Shown here piece after piece: positions 47,201-59,715 of a stretch of 64,000 bases of DNA. The stretch is from Lathyrus oleraceus. Its lineage: Eukaryota > Streptophyta > Magnoliopsida > Fabales > Fabaceae. Position 1 is the first letter of the stretch; each line of letters starts with the position of its first letter. Location: positions 274,495,416-274,559,415 of the forward strand of contig NC_066583.1 in NCBI RefSeq assembly GCF_024323335.1, read 5' to 3'. The notes under the pieces are model-generated. The model ran no database searches and was not told the origin of the DNA. It saw only the letters and a list, made by a program, of their open reading frames with translations. The translations under genes were made by a program, and so were the position numbers.

Positions 47201-48540
47201 ACCGGACTGTTAGGATCAAAGCATTACCAAAATGGATGGATCATATATGGTTTTGAAGAGAAAATCAAGGGGAACTTGAATCTGACCTCTATTTCTTCTA
47301 ATTCTCACAATATAAAAAGATATGTGGAATTGAAAAATGAGGTATGTAAACTGAGTTGCTTTGATTTGACCTAAAAGAAACTCAATCTTGTTGCCTACAT
47401 TGGTAGGACTTCAGCCAACCACAAATCAAGAAAAATTATGGAGAAATGCGAGAATCTAAGACTTGAAATTTGAGAAATTTCACCTCCAGGTGATAAATTC
47501 TAAGCTAGATCTCAATGCAAATTAAATCGGTCTTGCTTCCTCTTGCTTGCAGGAGATGATTAGAACACAAATGGCTTTGAATCCTTGGAGTTCTAGTTCA
47601 AAAACAGAAAGAGAACTAGAAGCTCAATATCAAATGGAACCTTCGAGGTATTCTTTCAATAGAGGTTTGAGATTGATGATCAAAGCTTGGGCAAGGGTCC
47701 TATTTAATTCTGAGGCCAATGAGCTTATTATATACGCAATGCAAAGTGATAATCACGGCTTTCCAATTTGAATCCAAAAATAGTAAGTGATGTGCATGGG
47801 CGCATGGGCATGCATTTAGGCTTAAATGATGATTGCAACAGGTCCAAACTAGTGCATAATTGATGTTGAAATCACTTCATGAAGCCATGCAAAGTGGTTT
47901 GAAAATTGAGTTCAAAAAATTCCAAATAGGGTCATGCAAAGGAACCATGCGCAAGTCCCTCAATTTTGATCCAAATGTAATAATCCCGGACTCTTGGGAA
48001 ATCTAGCATGAAGGGTAACAACTTTGATGTTGGAATGTTTTCCATTTGGAGCTTGGATGATGATGAATTTTGGTGTGGAAGTTGGAGGAATCAAACATAC
48101 TTGAAAATTTTCTAGGTTAACAGTTAAATGACCCCTTTTTCCACCTTGAATAACTTTTGCTATGAGCTTCAAATGACTTTGGTTCATTCTTAAAAGTTGT
48201 AGTTATATCAATATTCTTCAATTTGGTCTAAAATTTGACACCATTTGGATCTTTCATGATGGAGTTATGGATTTTAGAAGTTGAGAAAAAATGCATGTTC
48301 AATGGTAATGGCCCAAAATGACCTATAATGTTTCCTATTAGTACATGCCCTTGCAAGTGGAATTTGACCTTTCTCAAAGAAGAAAAGTTGGATAAGACAT
48401 CTTGAAATTGATCATGAAACTTGGATGATCTTCATATCATAAAAATTGAGGAAGTTATGGTTCTTGGAAGTTGACCTTCCATCTAGGGCACAAACAAAAT
48501 GACCTATAATCTTTCACCATAGAAAATGACTTTCCAAGAA
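44235..48540 (-). repeat. Ogre LTR I, inverted, 5'-truncated
   Basis: Minus-strand Ogre LTR. Its 3' end lies at the left: tatagcggtaaattcatgac corresponds to the LTR end gtcatgaatttaccgctaca seen in B. It carries, inverted, the internal PBS-like motif (44291-44300), AATAAA (44308-44313), the TACGTAGGCA-like motif (44582-44591) and TATA (47725-47734). It covers the LTR up to the equivalent of about 49750 in E, then joins + strand LTR sequence. Bases 44230-44234 (agagc) may be the TSD. No Ogre genes accompany it, so it is a solo or truncated LTR. Confidence 0.85.
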
Positions 48541-49049
48541 AAATCAACTTTTAAATGCATGTGATATGAGGAAACATTATAGGTCATTTTGGGACAATAC
48601 CATTGAACAAGTGATTTTCCTCAACTTCTAAAATGCATAACTACTTCATCCTAAATCCAAATGAGGTCAAATTTATGACATATTTGAATGACTTTGAGAG
48701 AGATACAACTTTGATGAATGAACTTTTCTCATTTGAAGCCCATAGAAAAAGTTATTCAAGGTGGAAGAAGTGAACATATGGCTTGGTACTTCGTATTTTT
48801 TTGATATGTTTAATTTTACAAACTTCCACCTCAAAATTCATCACGTTCCAAGCTTCAAATGAAAAAGTGTTCAACATGAAAGTTGTTCCTCTTGATCTAA
48901 CCTTTCCAAAAAGTCCATATTTATCCCACTTGTACAAAGTATGAATGACTTGCGCATGGCTTAAAGTTGAATGACCATTTAGAATATTTGAACTTCCATT
49001 TCTCATACACGATTGCATGGCCTTTCCACATGACTTCAGCAATGCTTAC
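48541..49049 (+). repeat. Ogre LTR fragment J, head to head with I
   Basis: Plus-strand LTR sequence (about E 49920-50480 equivalent) most like LTR-2 (it shares gtgaacatatggcttggtac and gaccatttagaat). The change of strand lies near aaaaatcaactt (48538-48550). It ends at cttac, where Ogre E begins. Confidence 0.8.
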
Positions 49050-50565
49050 TGTAAGACCCCAATTTTGACCCTAAGATCCCTCATGCAATTCCATCATAAG
49101 CATTAGCATTGGGATCACATCTTGGCATCCTCCTTACCCCTCTTTCATCGGGTTTGTTTTGGGAAAGATCACCAAGCACTTTATGATTATATCATACTTG
49201 TATTTTATCATTTCACTAACCAAAATACCAAAAATATGTCTTTGTATTTTCCTAACTCTTTTGTAGGTAGGGCATGATCTCATTGATTCATCAAGATCAC
49301 ATCTAGGGTTTGAGTCTCTCATGAACAAAGGGCACAACCAAGAATTGATTCAAGAATGGTTATGAACATCATATATGAGTCCCAATGATCTCTACATATT
49401 ATATTGATCAAGTTTGCTTCAAGAGTTTGAGGGTGATTTGCCTTGGAAACCCTAGTTTGATTGGGTATCTTGAGTAACTTCTCCAACAAGCTATCTCACC
49501 AATTGATCAAATTTCTCAAGGGGCACTTTAAATTTCATCATATTATGCATATATGATCTACCATGAGCCAAGAAAGTCAAGAGAATTGGAAATTAGCAAG
49601 TTGGTTGATGGTGGTTGGCCAGATGAATTCATCTGATCAAAACTGGGTCACCCTAGACCCTATCTCCTGCAATTTTCACCATATGAAAATGATTCCAAGA
49701 GAAAACTGACTCTAAATAACATTCCAAACAACTTTCATGTTGATACCTAGAGATAGTTTTTCTTGGAAAATCATTTTCTATGTTGAAACATTATAGGTCA
49801 TTTTGTCTAAACCCTAATTTGAAAGTCAACTTCCCAAGGCCATAACTTGCTCAATTTTTATGAGATGAAATATTTACCAGTTTCAAAATAAAACTCAATG
49901 TGTCTACTTTAACGTTTATGTTTGTAGTGGGCGCTAATTCAACTTTTTTGACCATGTGATATGAGGCTACATTATAGGTCACTTTTGACCTATACCATTG
50001 ATCAAGGGATTTTTCCAAACTTCAAAAAAGCATCACTCTATCATTTCAAATCCAAATGACATGAAATTGGTGACCATTTTGAAGGAATTTGAGAGAGCTA
50101 TAACTTTTATGAAGACACCTTTCTCATTTGAAGCTCCCATAAAAAGTTAAGCAAGGTGGAATATTGAGACATATGGCTTGACACTTAGAAAATTTTTGAT
50201 ATGTCAAATTTTTCCAAACTTCCACCTCAAATTTCTACAAGTTCCAAGCTCCAAATGAAAAAGTGTTCAACATTAAACTTGTTCCTCTTGATCTCATCTT
50301 TCCAAAGATCTTAAATTCATTCGTTTTGGACTTGAAATGCATAGGATGCACATGGCTTAAACATACTGATATCATTTGGCATGGATTAATCTTCAAGAAT
50401 CAATGCACATGTGCCTTGCAATCCAAGCCTTTTTCAACACATCTGATCTTCAATTATGGACTTCGTACCATCATTTCATGGGCCTATGCGCGCCCATGCA
50501 GCATTACATCACATTTGCCAAATTTAGAAAGTGAAAATGAGTGTGCAAATATCACATGATTCAAC

Positions 50566-50573
50566 TATAAATA
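50566..50573 (+). promoter_or_regulatory. TATA box of Ogre E
   Basis: TATAAATA in attcaac-TATAAATA-gagcttc, about 1.5 kb into the LTR, leaving about 3.2 kb of transcribed LTR, which is long for a plant element. Confidence 0.6.
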
Positions 50574-53500
50574 GAGCTTCAATTGCTCAGAATTCACAAC
50601 ACAATTGTGCCAGCTTTGATCCCCCATTGAAAACCCTCACTTCTCATAGGATATGCCTGATAAATTCATTTGAATTTGAGCTTGAATCTCCACTATTTTG
50701 GAATTCAATTCTCCAGGAATCCATTGCTTCTAAACCACTTAATCCTTCTCCTGCAAGCAAGTGGAGTGAGTCCAAGTACAAGCAAGATCAAGATCCATCG
50801 AGTTCAGACCTCCATTGAAGGTAATTTGCAGAAATTTTAAACTCTTCGATTCTCTTAATTTTTTGCTCAATTCCATTGATTCTTTGGTTGTCTGAAGTCC
50901 TACCAATGTAGGCAAGAAGATTGAGTTGCTTTGAGGTCAAATCGAAGCAACTCAGTTCATGTACCTCAAATTTCAAATCCACATATCTCTTAATATATTT
51001 GGAATTGGAATGAATGGAGGTCAGATTCGAGCTCAGTGCCATTTTTTCTTCAAGATCATGTCCTTGTTTTTCTTTTTGGTGATGGTTCATCTTAACCAGT
51101 TCGGTGAGGTTCACTGGAGAAGATGACCGGAGCTCTGGCTCCGGCGATGACTTGGCCAACCTCTGAACCACATAATCCTCCTCTCACGTTTTAATCCTGA
51201 GCGTTGGTGTTGATTACCATATTTGTCACGCAGTTGACTCATGTCTATGTGGAACGCACGCTTTGATCCATCAGATCTGCCACCTCAATTAATGAGGGAG
51301 ATCTGATGGTCCACGTAATTTAGAATATTTGAAATTTTATTTAAATTGCATTTTCTTCAATAATTCATATTAAATTCAATATTGATCCAAAACATATGGA
51401 ACTTTCACCAAAAAATTTCAAATATTTTTCTCTTTCATATTCTGAATTAAAATTATTTTTTGGATCATTATTAATACTTTTCATGAATTAATTGATTTTG
51501 CATTTGTTTTTAATTGTTTAAAAATATTTTTAAATGTCCAAAAATTATGAAATTTTTTCTCCAAGGTCCTTTGACCTTGTTTGACCTATGATAAATCTCA
51601 TGGCCATTTTTTGATGTTTTGATGAGATTTTAGGAATTCGACCAAACATATTTGAATTTAATGCACTATTTTATTATTTTTAATTGAACAAATGCCATTT
51701 AAATTTTGTTGACCATTTGTATTGACTTATTTGAGTTTGCTTGTTTGTTGTTGGGCCTTGGTCAAGGTTGATTTGACTTTGTCAAGTTAATATCATTGGA
51801 TTTAGGGGATTGATGGAATGTACATTCCATCTCCCAAAATGAATGAATGATATTAATTTCGTAAAAGTCCTCCTTTGACCAACTTCTGATCTCATTCATT
51901 CCCTTCCCACTTCATCTCATTTCTCTTCTCCATTCATTCATTCATTCATTCATTTCCATTTGGCCTATGACATCTCAAAGTCCTAATGCTAGTTGATTAA
52001 AATATTAACATGAGTATGGATGAGATTAAGCCACACCTTTTGCATATTTTTAGTGTGTGGTATGTTTCATGAGCATAGTTCATAATACTATGTCTCCAAC
52101 ATGCATTAACACCAAAAGTCTATTGCCCATCCTCAAATAGTTGTGACTTCTACATAAGTCCAATTACGATTGCTTAACATAGCGCTAAATTTGTGACATA
52201 AAAGGCATAAGCATTCTAGTTAGTGAGATTGTAAGTCTCCCCCCTTTCATGGTATTATGTGGAAACTTGGCCTTATTTCCTTCCTTTGGAAGATATTTTG
52301 GTTCAAGGATCCATGCTTGTGATAAGTGGGTTGAGTGTTCTCCAAAGAATGTCTTGAAATGAAAAGCAAAACAAAACTAACTTCTAACTTACTAACTATT
52401 AACTTTTACTTTCAAGCCTTTACTTTAATGCAATTTACTTTTAGTACTCTATTTCATTTGCCATTGTTTATATCATTCTAATTGTTTATGTTAATGTAAT
52501 TTTCACTTTGTCTATTTGGACCGTATTGTGTGATATATATACTTTGCTTGTTTGTGTGGTCTTTGACCATTAATGTACATAATAATAACAAAAACCCTAA
52601 AAGACTGTTGAGTGGACTGTTGGCTTGATCTTGGACAAATGGACTTAGAATCTAGGCAACCTTCCTAAGCTACTGGACTTGGCCAATGCCAATTTGTTGA
52701 AGAACCAAGTGCTTGCAATTTGAGATTCATCTGATACATCTTTGAAGATCACTCTAAGATTCATCTGCAACATGATCAGTGGGAAGCTGTTATTTTGAAC
52801 CTGTGACTTGTGGAATTCATCTGTTACATGGGCTATTTTGAAGAAGATCATGGAAGAGATAAGCTTGGATGAGGGCATCTTTATTTGATGCCTTGCCCTT
52901 CAAGATGTTATAATCGTGCACTTGTGTGTTGTTTGATTCTAAAAAGTCCAAGGGAATTCTGGGTTTTTATTGACATAGTTGTCTATTGGACTGCTACCCA
53001 TTTGGTCAGATCTTTTCAACTCTAAACTTTTAATTTTTGTGCATAGGATAGTCTCTTCATCTTCTCTCCATTTCTTTAATTTCAAAATATCTCCCTCCAT
53101 TTTTCAAAACCTTCTTTGTGTGAACCATTTTTGTTCTAAACTTTGACCACTTTTTTTGACAAAAAGATAGAAACTTTGGCCTTATGCCATTGCATTTTCA
53201 AACTTCTTTTCTTAAATCAAACTTGTAAATAAACTTAACTATACTTGACTTAAACTTTCAAAAAGCCAAAATGAACTAACTCATTCAAATCATTTTCAGG
53301 CCTTGGTGCCTTTCAAACTTAAATTTTATTAAAATCAATACATCCATTTTGAAATTTGTATCACGGACTACGAAGTTTTGATCCATCATTTTTATGTTGG
53401 TACGTAGGCACAAGACCGAAGGTCTTGTCAAACACAAAAAATATAATTAGTGAATTCTTTTCTCATCCCCCCATTCTATTTTTTTTGTAAACATCACTTT

Positions 53501-53683
53501 GTACCAAATACATATGCACACAAAAAGGGCTCCCTAGGAGTACCTATGACACTTTGGGTGCTAACACCTTTCCTCTGTGTAACCAACCCCCTTACCTGTG
53601 ATCTCTGACTTTTATTAGTTTTTATTTGAAAACTTCTTACTTTTTGGGTTTTGTTCGTACTTTTTCCCCTTTCCCTTGGAAAC

Positions 53684-53689
53684 AATAAA
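53684..53689 (+). terminator. AATAAA poly(A) signal of Ogre E LTR
   Basis: AATAAA in gaaac-AATAAA-agcacg, 72 bp before the LTR end, conserved in all complete Ogre LTR ends here. Confidence 0.5.
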
Positions 53690-53770
53690 AGCACGATGGC
53701 GACTATTGTTAATTGATCTCTAGCTTGTCAATAGCCTAATGATCATGAATTTCCCGCTACAGAAATTAAG

Positions 53771-53788
53771 TGGCGACTCTGCTGGGGA
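53771..53788 (+). other. Primer-binding site of Ogre E (tRNA-Arg type)
   Basis: TGGCGACTCTGCTGGGGA, nine bases after the LTR end. Ogre elements are known to use tRNA-Arg; the match to that tRNA is from general knowledge, not checked here. A second, shorter copy lies inside the LTR 74 bp upstream. Confidence 0.75.
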
Positions 53789-54622
53789 GTAGTATCTAGT
53801 GGGTTTAGCCTACTTTTTATGTGAATATATTTGTATATATGTGATGTTTGTATATATGTATGTGTGATATAATCTGCTTGTTGTGCTTGGTGATCTCTGA
53901 GTGGTGGGATAAGTTCTAACCCGAACTTGAGTGCAATTAAGATAGGAGGATGGTATAGTCATGTTCGACTTGTGTGGAGTAGTCCTTAACATGTTGGGTT
54001 GAGATCCATCTTCTCAGTGGAGACTCCTTTAGATTTGGAAATGTCACACAAGTATTTATGGTTAGGAATTACTATTTCTAATTGGGTCTGGGAAGCTGGG
54101 GACCTTAGAACATTTAACCCATCTTGGCCTATTTAGGACGTAATGCGGAAACTGTTCAAGTGTAGACTTGATAACAGTTGTTACGCGATACTACACTCAG
54201 ACGAGTTTCTCTTGAGAATATTATGGGTCGATGAGTCAGTCATCTTAACCTGTAATATCCGATAGATGGAATTAAGACTCTGGGAACTTTTTAGAACATG
54301 ATCTACAGGTTTTTATCCTTAGTTCACTCCTTTGGGATGGTTCATACCCAGACTCCATGCTCGTGACTTGCAACAAACCCTTGATTCTTGGTTGATCCAA
54401 TAAAGTCTTGTTAATATCAATGGAACTTGGGTGTTGATAAGGTGAAAGCCATAATCCACCAAAATGGATGATTGATCTTGACAATGACTTGATTCATCCC
54501 TTGACCTTTGTTTGCCTTGTGTGTGATCCCTTATTTGTGATTGTTGCATTCATGCGCATCATAACATTCATCACACGAAAATTTCAAGGAACTAAGGTAT
54601 CATTTGCAAATATTTTCAGACC
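53789..54622 (+). other. Ogre E leader between PBS and ORF1
   Basis: 834 bp with no conserved coding frame. Small minus-strand frames (54272-54549) have no support. It would be the 5' untranslated leader of genomic RNA, where packaging signals are expected; none can be named. Confidence 0.5.
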
Positions 54623-56125
54623 ATGGATTGTGGACGCATGAACACTAAGAAGTACGGTTTCAAATGTCCCGACTTGAAAGAGTTAAGGAAGCTAGCATCT
54701 TTTGTATTAGATCCCTTGGACTTCAAACAATGTCATGGGAAGATTCTGTCCATTTTGTCTGCTGATGTAGTTGAAGGTCTTTTGAGTGTGCTAGTGCAGT
54801 TCTATGATCCTCTCTACCATTGTTTCACTTTCCCATATTTTCAGCTTGTGCCTACCTTGGAGGAGTATTCTCATCTTTTGGGGATACCTGTTTCTAGTAG
54901 AGTTCCTTTTAATGGATTGGAGGAGATTCCCCGGTCTAGTATTATTGCTGAAGCTCTTCACTTGAAGAAGTCTAAGATAAAGGCTCATTGGATGAAGAAA
55001 GGAGGGTTATTTGGGTTTCCATCTATTTTCCTCATCAAGGAAGCTACCACTTTTGCTCAAGCTAGTAGTATGAACGCTTTTGAAGCTATCTTTGTGTTTC
55101 TCATCTATGAATTAGCTTTGTTCCATAACATTGACGATTTTGTTGATGTTAACGCCATTAGACTTTTCTAGGTTGGGAATATTGTGCCTACTTTGTTGGG
55201 TGATATGTATTTCTCTTTGCATTTAAGGAATTCTAAGGGTGGTGGAACGATTGTCTATTGCATCCCTCTTCTGTATAAGTGGTTTATTTCGCACTTGCCT
55301 CAGACACCTGCTTTTGTGGAGAATAAACAATGTCTAAGGTGGTCTCAGAGACTTATGTCTCTCACTAATGATGATATAGTTTGGTATGATCCGTCATTAA
55401 GCAGTTTGGATACTATTGATAGTTGTGGTGAATTCTCTAATGTGCCTCTCATTGGTACACAAGGAGGAATTAACTACAATCCTGCTTTGGCTCGTCGTCA
55501 ACTTGGGTTCCCCTTGAGAGACAAACCTAATAACATGTTCTTAGAAGGTCTTTTCTATCAAGAGGGTAAAGATCCCCAACATTTGAAGCAAAAGATTGTG
55601 CATGCTTGGCATAATGTGCATAGGAAAGGAAGATCCGAGCTTGGTCCGCGCAATTGTGTAGCTTTGGAAGCTTACACTCTTTGGGTGAAGAAGAGAGCTT
55701 TGGAGTTGAAGATTCCTTATCCTTGTGAAATACCTATGTTTATGGTTATGGTCGAGCCATTAACTCTCCCAAACGAAGATGTAGAGGAGTTGGAAGACGC
55801 GTTCATCAAAATGAAGCGAGAGAAGGATATGTGGCAAGAGAGTTTCCATGCTTTGAGCAAAAAGCATGAAGAGTTGCAATTGGAGTCTAAGGACAAAGAT
55901 GCACTGATTGATCTACTTAAAGACCGAGTAACGAAGAGATAGAGAAAGCCAGAGGTTTCATCTTCTAGCATGCCTCAGCCTTCCGTTGTTTGGAAGAAGA
56001 TTGTTGACCAGCTTGTCCTCGAGAAGACTCAGATGAAGGCTTCTTTTGAGACCAAGATCCGTTGCATTCGAAGGAAGTACGCGCCTTCATCCAGATCTTC
56101 TGACATTGTTGTTAGGGATCCTTAG
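54623..56125 (+). pseudogene. Ogre ORF1 (unknown function), two in-frame stops
   Basis: ORF1 is the extra gene that sets Ogre apart from other Ty3/gypsy elements. ATG 54623 gives MDCGRMNTKKYGFKCPDLKE; the frame reads about 500 codons to TAG 56123-56125, with TAG at 55169-55171 and 55940-55942. The first ~400 residues are a globular domain rich in aromatic residues (FYDPLYHCFTFPYFQLVPTL, PLLYKWFISHLPQT, LARRQLGFPLRDKP), of the kind InterPro groups as a plant DUF related to the plant mobile domain. Residues about 375-440 look like a coiled coil (VEELEDAFIKMKREKDMW, KKHEELQLESKDKDALI). It ends in a basic tail. Function unknown. Confidence 0.85.
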
Positions 56126-56428
56126 GATGACTAGTCTCCTTTTCTCTTGTATCTTTTATTTTGGTTTCTGAAATTGTACTCAGTGTAATCCTTCCAATTT
56201 ATATAAATAAAAAGAGATTTTTGGTCATATCAAATTGTTGCAATTACCATTTAATATTATATATTTGCAAATGATATAGTAAGTTCCTTGGAAATAAAAA
56301 CTATCAAGCATTGCATTTCATGCATCATTTGCATAAGCAGGTTTTTTCCAGGTGTCTGATTGGTGTTCTTCTGTGCTTTAGCCAAGCTGACTCACCGGTA
56401 CAACACCAAAGCCAATCATCTGAGAATT
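56126..56428 (+). other. Spacer between Ogre ORF1 and gag
   Basis: AT-rich, about 300 bp. The frame is open from 56360 upstream of the gag ATG. ttgcataagcag and ttttttccag (56331-56353) look like 3' splice sites, so gag could be reached by splicing; no matching donor was identified. Confidence 0.4.
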
Positions 56429-59400
56429 ATGAAGCACCTTGAGCAAGAGAATAGAGAGCTGAAGGACAAGATCTCCCGACTGACTGCCATGATGGAGTCA
56501 GTTCTTGCTGCTCAAAGTCAAGCTTCTCCAACGCCCGCAACTCCTCCCGCGAGGACTGTTATCTCGGAAGTGGTTACCTCTATCGTGCCTGCTGCTGCCG
56601 CCCACTTCGCACCAAACCTGTCTGCCGGATTTCCGTGGGGAATGCCGCCCAACTTTGTGCCAGAAGGTTTTGCGCCTACTTTTGCCTCCATGCTGGCATC
56701 CAGCCCGGTCATGTCTGTGCCACTTCCTGTTGTGCACACTTTGCCTCGCGCAGAGGATACCGTATATCATTACGAGCCGTCTGAGGGTCCGGATGTTTAT
56801 GAGAAGATGGACGAAATGAAAGATCAATTTCTTGAGCTGCGCAAGGAATTGAAGACTCTGAGAGGTAAAGATCTATTTGGGAAGAGTACTGCTGAATTGT
56901 GCTTGGTACCCAATGTTAAAATCCCAATGAAGTTCAAAGTGCCTGACTTTGAAAAATATAAGGAGGACTCTTGTCCACTCAATCATCTTGTGATGTATGC
57001 TCGCAAGATGTCAACTCAAACAGATAACAACCAATTTCTTATTCACTACTTCCAGGATAGCTTGACTGGTGTTGCACTCTATTGGTATATGGGGTTGGAT
57101 AGTGCAAGCATCCATACTTTCAATGACTTGGGAGAGGCTTTCCTGAAGCAATACAAATAAAATGTGGATATGGCGCCGGATAGAGACCAACTGAGGTCCA
57201 TGTCTCAGAAAGATAAAGAGACATCCAAGGAGTATGTGCATCGATGGAGAGAGTTGGCTGCCCAGATCACTCCTCCTTTGGAGGAGAAAGAGATGACAAA
57301 AATCTTTCTGAAAACCCTGAGTTTATTTTATTATGAACGCATGATCTCCAGTGCCCCTAGTGATTTTACTGAAATGGTAAATATGGGGGTGAGACTTGAA
57401 GAAGGGGTCCATGAAGGACGATTGTCAAAAGATGAGGCGTCAACAAGCAAGAATTATGGCAGTAGTTTCAGCAAGATAAAGGAGAGTGAAACAAATGCAA
57501 TTTCCAGTGGGAGGCAGAGGAGGCCTCAAATCAGAAGAAATCCACCACCCCGTCAACATCATCATCATCAAGTATCATCAGTAATTCCTATATTTTCTCA
57601 TCAACAAGCAACACCAATTCAACAACAACAACATCAATGTCAACAACAACAACCGCAACAAAGAACAAACACCTACAAGAACAATAATAATAACAACAAT
57701 CATCAACAACAGAATTTTGAGAGGAATGAGGTCTCTTTTGACCCGATTCCTATGTCGTATGCAGAGCTGTATCCGTCTTTGGTCCTCAAAAACTTGATTC
57801 AACCGAGGAACCCACCGCAAATCCCAGAACCACTTCCCTGGTGGTATAAACCTGAACTCCGATGTGCTTTTCATCAGGGTGCACCTGGGCATGATATTGA
57901 AAACTGCTATCCACTGAAGTATGAGGTGAAAAAGCTTATGAAGAGTGGTATGTTGTCCTTTGAGGACCGCATGTCAAATGTGAAAGCTAACCCTTTGCCC
58001 GCTCATGGGAATTCTTCAGTGAATATGGTTGACGACTGTCCTGGTGAATTCAAGGTTTTTGATGTTCGGTTTATCCGAAGATCTTTGGTGCAAATGCATA
58101 AGGATATATGTATGGTGAGTGACTGTGAACATGACCATGATGGTTATGTTGTGTGTAGTGTGAACCCAAGAGGGTGTGATGTAGTGAAAAGGGACATCCA
58201 ACGTCTGATGGATGAAGGCATGATTCAGATTGTTCAATCCCGCCATGTAGATGACGATGTCAATGTCATAGTGCCCGTTTTCAACCAGCAAGAGCGGTTG
58301 ATAATCTAGTATGATAGCAACAGCAACAACAAGAACGTCAGTCAAAGATCAGTATCGCCGTTGGTAATACGGTTAGCGGGACCATTCCCGTATGCATCTG
58401 ATAAGGCTGTACCATACCAGTACAATGCTACGATGATAGAGAATGGTCAAGAGGTCCCGTTACCTACGACTAGTTCAGTGGTAAGCATTGTCGATGTTAT
58501 GAAGGTGACCCGCAGTGGTTGAGTATTTGGACCGGTGTTCCTGGAAAATAAAGAAGAAACAATGGTTGGTAAGAAGATGGAGGTACCTAATGTAGATCCG
58601 GTTGGTTGTTCGAAGGATAATTCTGGTGAATCCAGCAACTTGAAAGCCAACGATGATGATGAGGTACTCCAATTGATTAAAAGGAGTGAATTTAATATGG
58701 TCGAGCAGTTGCTCCAGACTCCCTCAAAGATTTCCGTGTTGTCTCTTCTTTTGAATTCTTAAGCACACATAGAAGCACTACAGAGAGTTCTTGAACAGGC
58801 ATATGTGGAGCAGGATGTTACTGTGGATCAATTTGATCACATTGTGGCTAACATCACTTCAAGCAATAATTTGAGCTTCTGTGACGAAGAACTCCTTGAG
58901 GAGGGAAGAAATCATAATCTGGCTTTGCATATTTCAATGAACTGTAAGGAAGATGCTTTGTCAAATGTGCTTGTTGACACCGGTTCGTCACTCAATGTGC
59001 TTCCGAAGTCAACTTTGTCAAAGCTATCTTACCAAGGAGGGCCTATGAGGTACAGTGGTGTGATTGTCAAAGCCTTTGATGGCTCGCGCAAGACGGTAAT
59101 CAGTGAAGTGGACCTTCCAGTTAAAATAGGTCTGAGTGATTTTCAGATTACTTTTCAAGTAATGGATATCCACCCGGCCTATAGCTGTTTATTGGGAAGG
59201 CCATGGATTCATGAGGCAGGGGCTATTACCTCCACTCTGCACCAGAAGCTCAAGTTTGTCAAGAATGGAAAGCTAGTGATTGTTGGAGGAGAGAAAGCAC
59301 TGTTGGTTAGCCATTTGTCATCTTTCTCATACGTAGAAGTTGAGGATGAGGTTGGAACTCCGTTCCAAGCCTTATTTATTGATGCTGAGAAGAGAGTTGG

Positions 59401-59715
59401 GGCACCTATGTCCTCGCTGAAAGATGCTCAGAAGATTGTTGAAGAAGGTACTATTGATCAATGGGGGCGCATGGTAGAGGTCTCCGACAACAGAGGAAGA
59501 ACTGGTTTGGGGTTCCAGAAAGGCTCGTCAATTGCAAGATCTGAAGAGATGTAACTCAGCTTCTGTAGCGGAGGGTTCATTCATGGGAATGAACAACACT
59601 TAGCTGCTGTACTAGAGGATAGTGAAGAGGAAGACTGAACCAACTTTATAACGCATGGAAAGACATGCAACAATTGGACTGCTGTTGATATTCCTGTTAT
59701 TTTGCATCGATCTAA
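56429..59715 (+). pseudogene. Ogre E Gag-protease polyprotein, six stops
   Basis: One frame throughout. Likely start ATG 56429 (MKHLEQENRELKDKISRL, coiled coil). Pro/Ala-rich matrix-like part follows, then capsid (FKVPDFEKYKEDSCPLNHLV, DSLTGVALYWYMGLDSAS, QMITPP-type linker), Gln/His/Asn-rich part (57545-57720), and the zinc-type motif CAFHQGAPGHDIENC intact as C-x2-H-x5-H-x4-C (57862-57906). Protease: VLVDTGSSLNVLPKS with DTG at 58976-58984, then VVKAFDG-like VKAFDGSRKTVISEVDLP and YSCLLGRPWIHEAGA. Stops: TAA 57158, TAG 58307, TGA 58520, TAA 58760, TAA 59552, TGA 59636. The frame ends AAG-TAA over the splice donor. Confidence 0.9.

Larger units (their letters stand above)
49050..53761 (+). 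repeat. Complete Ogre LTR (E)
   Basis: 4712 bp, TGTAAGACCCCAATTTTGAC to ttcccgctaca. The only complete Ogre LTR here and the reference for judging the others. Features: a cattataggtca-ttt motif twice about 180 bp apart (near 49791 and 49971), TATA (50566), inverted repeat (about 51376-51394 / 51454-51472), (ATTC)n near 51932-51955, TACGTAGGCA (53401-53410), AATAAA (53684) and an internal PBS-like tggcgact (53697-53704). Confidence 0.92.

Noticed and set aside
55169..55171. Programmed TAG readthrough in Ogre ORF1 or Gag
   Set aside because: Stops are at different places in B and E and are mostly Gln codons changed by C-to-T; decay is the simpler reading.
56498..56827. Frames on both strands inside Ogre E gag
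   Set aside because: Arise from the GC-richer Pro/Ala-coding part of gag; the gag frame itself is conserved with known Gag layout.
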